From Desulfovirgula thermocuniculi DSM 16036 (GTDB lineage: Bacteria; Bacillota; Desulfotomaculia; Desulfotomaculales; Desulfovirgulaceae), in contig NZ_AUBR01000007.1 of the NCBI RefSeq assembly GCF_000429345.1, positions 1-64,000 on the forward strand: a stretch of DNA of 64,000 nt. Reading direction: 5' to 3'. A model generated the notes under the pieces. That model made no database searches. It was not told where the DNA came from and saw only the letters and a list, made by a program, of their open reading frames with translations. The translations under genes were made by a program, and so were the position numbers. This document shows positions 59,674-64,000 of the stretch, one piece after another (the stretch's first letter is position 1; the number at the start of each line of letters is the position of its first letter).

Positions 59674-61862
59674 GCCAGGACCGCCTCCTTTAACTCAACG
59701 GGCACGCAGTTCCTTACCAAACGTTTGTGAACCCCTGCCGCGCGGGGGTCGGCAATGACCACAAGGCCGGTGTCCGCCTCGGTCCTGATCAGCCGCCCCA
59801 CGCCTTGGCGGAGCGCTAAAGAGGCACGGGGCAAATAGACCTTGACCCACCTCTTCCGCTGCCCGGCCAGCCAGCACTCCGCCTCCACGTCAGGGTCGTC
59901 CGGGCGCGGGAAAGGAAGGCGGGCGATCAGCACGGCGCTCAGAGCGCTCCCCGGCACGTCTACTCCCTGCCAGAAAGAAGCCACGCCGAAGAGTACCGCC
60001 CGGCCGTGCTCTTTGAAACGCTCCAGCAACTCAGACTTGCCCGCCTCCCCCTGCACCAGCAGGGCGCGGCCAGCGGGCAAGCTGCGCTCCACCAACCCGG
60101 CCACGTCCCTCATCTCGCGGTAGCTGGTGAACAGCGCCAGCACGCCTCCGTCCACCTTTTCCAGCGTCCTCAGCACCGCCCTGGCTAGGGTTTCCACGCG
60201 GCGGACGTACTGCTCTCCGGTCTCCTCCCTCCTGTCCCCGTCCGGCGGGGCCAGTTCCTTGTTCGTCAGCACCACCGCCTGCATCTGCCGCTCGTAGTCA
60301 AACGGGCTGGGCACCACGCCCATGGCCAGCTCTTCTTCCCCAAAGCCGAACCTTTCCCGGAACCAGCTGAAGCCTTCACTCTGCGGGAAGGGAAAAAGCG
60401 TGGCGCTGGCCAGGAAAACGTGGTCGTAACAGGACCAGAGTCCGCGCAGGACGGGAGCCGGGTCCGCCGGGTGCGCCACAAATCTCTCCGGTCGCTCGAC
60501 GTAGCACACGTCCCCCTTCTGCCCGGCCAGGCGGTAGTGGCGCTCCAGGAGGACCGCCCGGCAGAAGGCCTCCCACAACTCCTCCCAACGTTCGGCCAGC
60601 CTCTCTGCGCGGCGGGCAAAGGGGTCGAACTCACGCTCCAGGTCGCGGTCTCCCTCTACCTCCGCCCCCACCGCTTCCACGACACGTTCTACAAAGCTAA
60701 AAAGGTTCACGAAAAACCAGCTAAGTTTACCTGGGAGGTCCAGCTTTTCTACCGGGGGCGCCGCGCCGGGGTGAAGAGACCTGCATTCCTCCCCCGCCAG
60801 GTAATTCCGCGCCCAGGCGAAGAGGGCGTCCAGATCTCTCTCCAGGCGGGGAAATTCGCGGCGGTCAAAGTCCTCGGCAATGCTGAACTTGTCCGTTGCA
60901 TACTCTGCTGCCACCAACCCCGCCTCTTCCGCCCAATCGCGCAGTTCCCTAAAAAACCGCAGCGCATCCGCACGCAGCCTGGACACCCTGCGCCGGGAGA
61001 ACGCCGCCTCCAGAGCACCTCTCGCCGCATCCGGCAGGTCGTGCGCCTCGTCCACCACCAGGACCTCCGGGGGTTTGCCCGTACCTTTCCTGGGTGTAAA
61101 AAGGCTCAAACCAGCTTTCCTGCGGAGCAGCAAATCTGCCAGGACAAGGTGGTGGTTGGCGATGACGACGTCCGCCAGGGCCGCCTCATCGCGGGCCTTC
61201 CGGAAGCCGCAGGCGGCTTTAAATGTACAGTGCGGGCAGTCGGCGTCCTCGTCGGCCGCCGATACCCGCCCCCACCAGTAGTCGCGGTCCTCAGCAGCAC
61301 CTGGCAAGTAGGGCCAGGCGGGCAGGTGGTCCTTAAAGCCGGAGCCGCTGTCTTCCAGCCAGGCGGCCAGCAGGTCCAGCCAGCAAAGCTCCTCCTGCTC
61401 CCGCCGGCCCAGTGCAACGCCCACAGCCAGGGAGGCGTTTGCTTTCGCCCACAGTTCCTCCAGGCGGCGGGTGAGGAGGCGGGGGCAGAGGTAGTTGTTT
61501 TTACCGAAAAGCACGGCCACCCTGGGTCGCTTCCCGGTGGCCATCCAGATCAGCTCCTGCACGAAAGGAGCGTCCTTTTTGACCAGCTGCTCCTGGAGGT
61601 TCTTTGTACCCGTGGCCACCACCACGCGCTGGCCCGTTTCCGCGGCCCAGAGCATGGTGGGAACCAGATAGGCGTAGCTCTTGCCCGTACCCGTGCCCGC
61701 CTCTATGGCCGCGTGGCGCTCCGCGCGATCGCCCGCCAGAACCCTGGCAATGAGTACAAGCATTTCGCGCTGGCCCCGGCGGGGCGCCAGGCCGGGTGCG
61801 CCGTCAAGAACCTCTAGGGCGCGGGAGGGGAAAGTGTATGGGGAAGGTTGTTTGGCCAGCAT
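59652..61862 (-). CDS. DinG-like ATP-dependent DNA helicase
   Basis: 736 residues. Walker A GTGTGKSYAYLVP, an iron-sulfur cysteine set (CPRLL and CPHCTFKAACGF), VVDEAHDLPDAARG (DEAH), and C-terminal motifs SFWQGVDVPGSA and GVGRLIRTEAD. Superfamily 2 XPD/DinG type, 5'-3' unwinding expected. No exonuclease domain. Overlaps the polymerase, so the two probably work together. The start follows a 16-bp hairpin and TCAGGAGGTG. Confidence 0.93.
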   Translation of the reverse strand: MLAKQPSPYTFPSRALEVLDGAPGLAPRRGQREMLVLIARVLAGDRAERHAAIEAGTGTGKSYAYLVPTMLWAAETGQRVVVATGTKNLQEQLVKKDAPFVQELIWMATGKRPRVAVLFGKNNYLCPRLLTRRLEELWAKANASLAVGVALGRREQEELCWLDLLAAWLEDSGSGFKDHLPAWPYLPGAAEDRDYWWGRVSAADEDADCPHCTFKAACGFRKARDEAALADVVIANHHLVLADLLLRRKAGLSLFTPRKGTGKPPEVLVVDEAHDLPDAARGALEAAFSRRRVSRLRADALRFFRELRDWAEEAGLVAAEYATDKFSIAEDFDRREFPRLERDLDALFAWARNYLAGEECRSLHPGAAPPVEKLDLPGKLSWFFVNLFSFVERVVEAVGAEVEGDRDLEREFDPFARRAERLAERWEELWEAFCRAVLLERHYRLAGQKGDVCYVERPERFVAHPADPAPVLRGLWSCYDHVFLASATLFPFPQSEGFSWFRERFGFGEEELAMGVVPSPFDYERQMQAVVLTNKELAPPDGDRREETGEQYVRRVETLARAVLRTLEKVDGGVLALFTSYREMRDVAGLVERSLPAGRALLVQGEAGKSELLERFKEHGRAVLFGVASFWQGVDVPGSALSAVLIARLPFPRPDDPDVEAECWLAGQRKRWVKVYLPRASLALRQGVGRLIRTEADTGLVVIADPRAAGVHKRLVRNCVPVELKEAVLAWDGKNC

Positions 61863-61890
61863 AGCGAGAAAAACACCTCCTGAAAAAACA

Positions 61891-61927
61891 GAAACCGAGG
61901 ATACCCTGGTGGGGTATCCTCGGTTTC
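61891..61927 (-). terminator. Terminator-like hairpin before dinG
   Basis: Perfect 16-bp stem (GAAACCGAGGATACCC with its complement), then TGTTTTTTC on the minus strand, immediately before the dinG ribosome binding site. Confidence 0.8.
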
Positions 61928-61934
61928 GAATTTT

Positions 61935-62389
61935 TGTCCCAACTACTTTAAAACCCTGAAACCCGCATCATTGCTGGATTTTTTGCGTGTTTGTCCCAAC
62001 CTGTCCTAACTGGTTGGGACAGTGGTTGGGACAGCCGGAAGGCCGTATAAAATGGGGAGGAAAGGGGTATATATGTATATTTGTCCCAACTGATCCGAAA
62101 AACAAAATATATAAATATAGCCCGCCATACACATACATATTACCAGTATATACCATTACCAGCATATACCAACATATATGCGTAAAAATGATCCTCCCAT
62201 AATATACACTTTTCTTTCGGAAAGGTTGGGACAAAACACCTTTTAGACCCCTCAAGCCCAGTAATATCAAGGCTTCCAGGTGTCCTAACCGCTGTCCTAA
62301 CCAGTGGGATACCTAATATTACCAACCCCTCAAACCTTGATTTCACGCGGGTTTGAGGATTTGGATGGTTGGGACAAAAAGTTGGGACA
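61935..62389. other. Candidate replication origin: 11 iterons around an AT-rich core
   Basis: The 9-mer TGTCC(C/T)AAC occurs at 61935, 61992, 62002, 62082, 62281 and 62293, and in reverse at 62013, 62025, 62225, 62368 and 62381. Between 62065 and 62215 the sequence is very AT-rich (TATATATGTATATT, ATATATAAATATAG) in an otherwise GC-rich element. No real gene lies here. Beside it are DUF927, DinG and polymerase genes. Iterons plus an easily melted core is the design of plasmid origins; an operator array for a repressor is the alternative. Confidence 0.6.
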
Positions 62390-62391
62390 GG

Positions 62392-64000
62392 TCAAAACAC
62401 GGTGTGAATATCGGGTGGCAATTCCTCCTTTTCGTCCCTTTTGTCCTGCAAGAACTTCAAAAGTATACACACGCACCAGGGCCGAAAATCGCCGACACGC
62501 GCCCGGTGTTTGGGAATACTGACCGCCTTGCCGTTTGACTTCTTAACCGTGGAACCTACTACATACCCTGCGGCCCACAACGCCTTCAGAGCCTGGTCGG
62601 GATCCAGGTTATAAGGCTCCCTTCTCACGGCTTCCGCAAAAGCTTTTTCCAGCAGAGCTATTGCTTCTTCCCCCTTCACTTTCACCTTTGCTCCGATCCA
62701 CTTCTTAGCCGATTTCTCCCCCTCTTCATGATAGTAATCCTGAATGAACTCGCCATTTTCGGCCACAAAATCCGCCACAGCCTGCATGGCCCGGTCCTCC
62801 AGGCTGTCCAGGCTCTCCACACCCTCCAGTACCATCTCACTCCAGCACCGGAGGAAGGTGGTGAGTGCTTTTCCTGTATCCTCCTCGCCCACCCCAAGCG
62901 CCTCCATCAGGTAGTTCAATCCCACCAAGCCGAGGGCAACACGCTTGGCCAGTCTGCCTGCTACGTGGCGCGCGGCAGGGTCCTCCGGCAGGCACTCGCG
63001 GAGGGCGGCCACTGCACTGTCGTAGCGCTCGCCGAGTTCGACTAAAAAACCCTGGCGATCTCGCACCAGGCGGTGTAAAATGTATTGCAGGTACGTTTTT
63101 CCGGCGTGACCGTAGTTGGCCAGTGTTTCGCGCTCGATCCGCTCGGCTTCCTCCCGGTTTTCGTCGCTCTCCACCGGGAGGAGGGGCGGGACCTTGATGA
63201 TGCGGTCCACGCTTCCGGAACCCGGCGGGATTTTTGCCGTGAGGTCCACTTCACTGGTCCAGAAGGCCACCGTCCGGAAGTACCTGGTTTTCCGTCCGCC
63301 GCCGCTTTTGGCTCCGCGTTCGCGGTCCATACCGCCAGCGGTCAGCTGGAGGAGCCAGTCGAGCTCGGTGGCGGCTTCTTTTTTGCGCTCCTGGATGATC
63401 AGGTGTGCGTCCTCTATGTGCACCGGGAGGTCGCAGGAGGTGCTGTACAGCACTCCCAGCGCCACCCTGGTGCGGTCCGCAAAGCGCAGCCTGCCCTTCG
63501 GGTCCTTTTCCGGCCAGCCGAACAACCCGGCCACGATGCGGTTCCAGCAGGTCTTACCCTGGTGCCTGCTTCTGCCCTGACTAATGCCGGGACCCATCAT
63601 TACCGTGAAACCCGAGACGTCAAGGCGCTTGGCACCGGGAGCCTCCCGGAGCAGGGCGATCAGGGGCGCGGCGCAGGCGCAGCCCACGCCAAATGCCGCC
63701 TGGGGGTACCTGGTCACCATTTCCAGCAGAAACTCCCTGTGGCGCCTCGGGTCGCCGCCCGTGCCGAAGCTGGCCAGGACCTGACGCTCCATGACCGAGA
63801 TCCACGTGTCGCCCGCCCAGACGATTTCTTCTTCCGGGTCCTGCCCCTCCACCGCCGACCCGGCGGCATCGGCTTCCTGGTCCCTAGTGCCGTTTAAGGT
63901 CAGGATTTCCCGCCCGAAAACAAACACCGGCTCGCCGCCGGGACCCGTGTGCCACCCGCAGCGGTCCACCGTTCTGGCCGTGGGGAGGGGGGTGCCGCCG
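62392..64000 (-). CDS. DUF927-type replication protein, partial (5' end outside window)
   Basis: At least 525 residues; the frame is open to the window edge. A P-loop-like stretch (VMMGPGISQGRSRHQGKTCW) and downstream HIEDAHLIIQERKK, TVAFWTSEVDL resemble DUF927 proteins, the helicase/primase-associated ATPases of plasmids and phages. Its 3' end touches the candidate origin. The Walker A is longer than normal, so ATPase activity is uncertain. Confidence 0.7.
   Translation of the reverse strand, partial: GGTPLPTARTVDRCGWHTGPGGEPVFVFGREILTLNGTRDQEADAAGSAVEGQDPEEEIVWAGDTWISVMERQVLASFGTGGDPRRHREFLLEMVTRYPQAAFGVGCACAAPLIALLREAPGAKRLDVSGFTVMMGPGISQGRSRHQGKTCWNRIVAGLFGWPEKDPKGRLRFADRTRVALGVLYSTSCDLPVHIEDAHLIIQERKKEAATELDWLLQLTAGGMDRERGAKSGGGRKTRYFRTVAFWTSEVDLTAKIPPGSGSVDRIIKVPPLLPVESDENREEAERIERETLANYGHAGKTYLQYILHRLVRDRQGFLVELGERYDSAVAALRECLPEDPAARHVAGRLAKRVALGLVGLNYLMEALGVGEEDTGKALTTFLRCWSEMVLEGVESLDSLEDRAMQAVADFVAENGEFIQDYYHEEGEKSAKKWIGAKVKVKGEEAIALLEKAFAEAVRREPYNLDPDQALKALWAAGYVVGSTVKKSNGKAVSIPKHRARVGDFRPWCVCILLKFLQDKRDEKEELPPDIHTVF

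Noticed and set aside
60420-61817. 465-codon plus-strand open frame
   Set aside because: Antisense to dinG, no ribosome binding site or family motif.
61968-62270. 100-codon minus-strand gene in the iteron region
   Set aside because: Its codons are made of the iterons and AT-rich repeats; composition is unlike a protein and no ribosome binding site fits.

Overview
The window is GC-rich DNA from a low-GC-phylum (Firmicutes) anaerobe. It carries the spore-former genes sigH and disA, the radA-disA/carD/PIN-TRAM/ispDF/gltX/cysE/cysS/rlmB/yacP neighbourhood of Clostridia, and ferredoxin-dependent 2-oxoacid oxidation. The best fit is a thermophilic Desulfotomaculum-type Peptococcaceae or Thermoanaerobacterales member. 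From memory, the IsrB nickase studied structurally came from Desulfovirgula thermocuniculi, and the isrB locus here would suit that organism. That is a suggestion, not a proof.

Layout. 1-710: right end of an IS200/IS605-type element with a tnpB cut by the window edge. 841-14494 (minus strand): a catabolic block with glutamate dehydrogenase, the four subunits of a 2-oxoglutarate:ferredoxin oxidoreductase (korC apart from korDAB), 5-oxoprolinase pxpABC, a sigma-54 activator, an Ord-like dehydrogenase and a TAXI-TRAP transporter. Three promoters with exact sigma-54 spacing (before gdh, korC and korDAB) each have one or more TGTCTCA-N3-TGAGACA-like sites 70-170 bp upstream. Uptake of glutamate or oxoproline, ring opening, deamination to 2-oxoglutarate and oxidation to succinyl-CoA therefore look like one regulon. 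14728-17820: a three-subunit diaphorase module (NuoE/NuoF/HoxU-like). 17935-30507: the housekeeping block.

30.6 kb to the right edge is a mobile element: tyrosine integrase and excisionase 70 bp from the radA promoter, then nearly 50 genes, almost all on the minus strand. They include two toxin-antitoxin pairs, ArdC antirestriction, several DNA-modification candidates (DpdA-like, Mom-like, Dam, DndC-like, N4/N6 methyltransferase, a broken C5 methyltransferase), a VirD4/TraG coupling ATPase, a family-A DNA polymerase, a DinG helicase and a DUF927 protein. This suits an integrative conjugative element with its own replication genes; its right end lies outside the window. Many genes are small, unknown or zinc-ribbon proteins, and most junctions carry a GC-rich hairpin directly before the next ribosome binding site.

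The signals most worth following are: isrB with its omega-RNA, inserted in a methyltransferase gene; an unannotated ~270-nt RNA gene with its own promoter and terminator and three repeated hairpin modules (41.0-41.3 kb); eleven copies of TGTCC(C/T)AAC around an AT-rich stretch beside the replication genes (61.9-62.4 kb), a candidate origin; the sigma-54 regulon; and the cluster of DNA-hypermodification candidates. No tRNA, rRNA or CRISPR array was seen.
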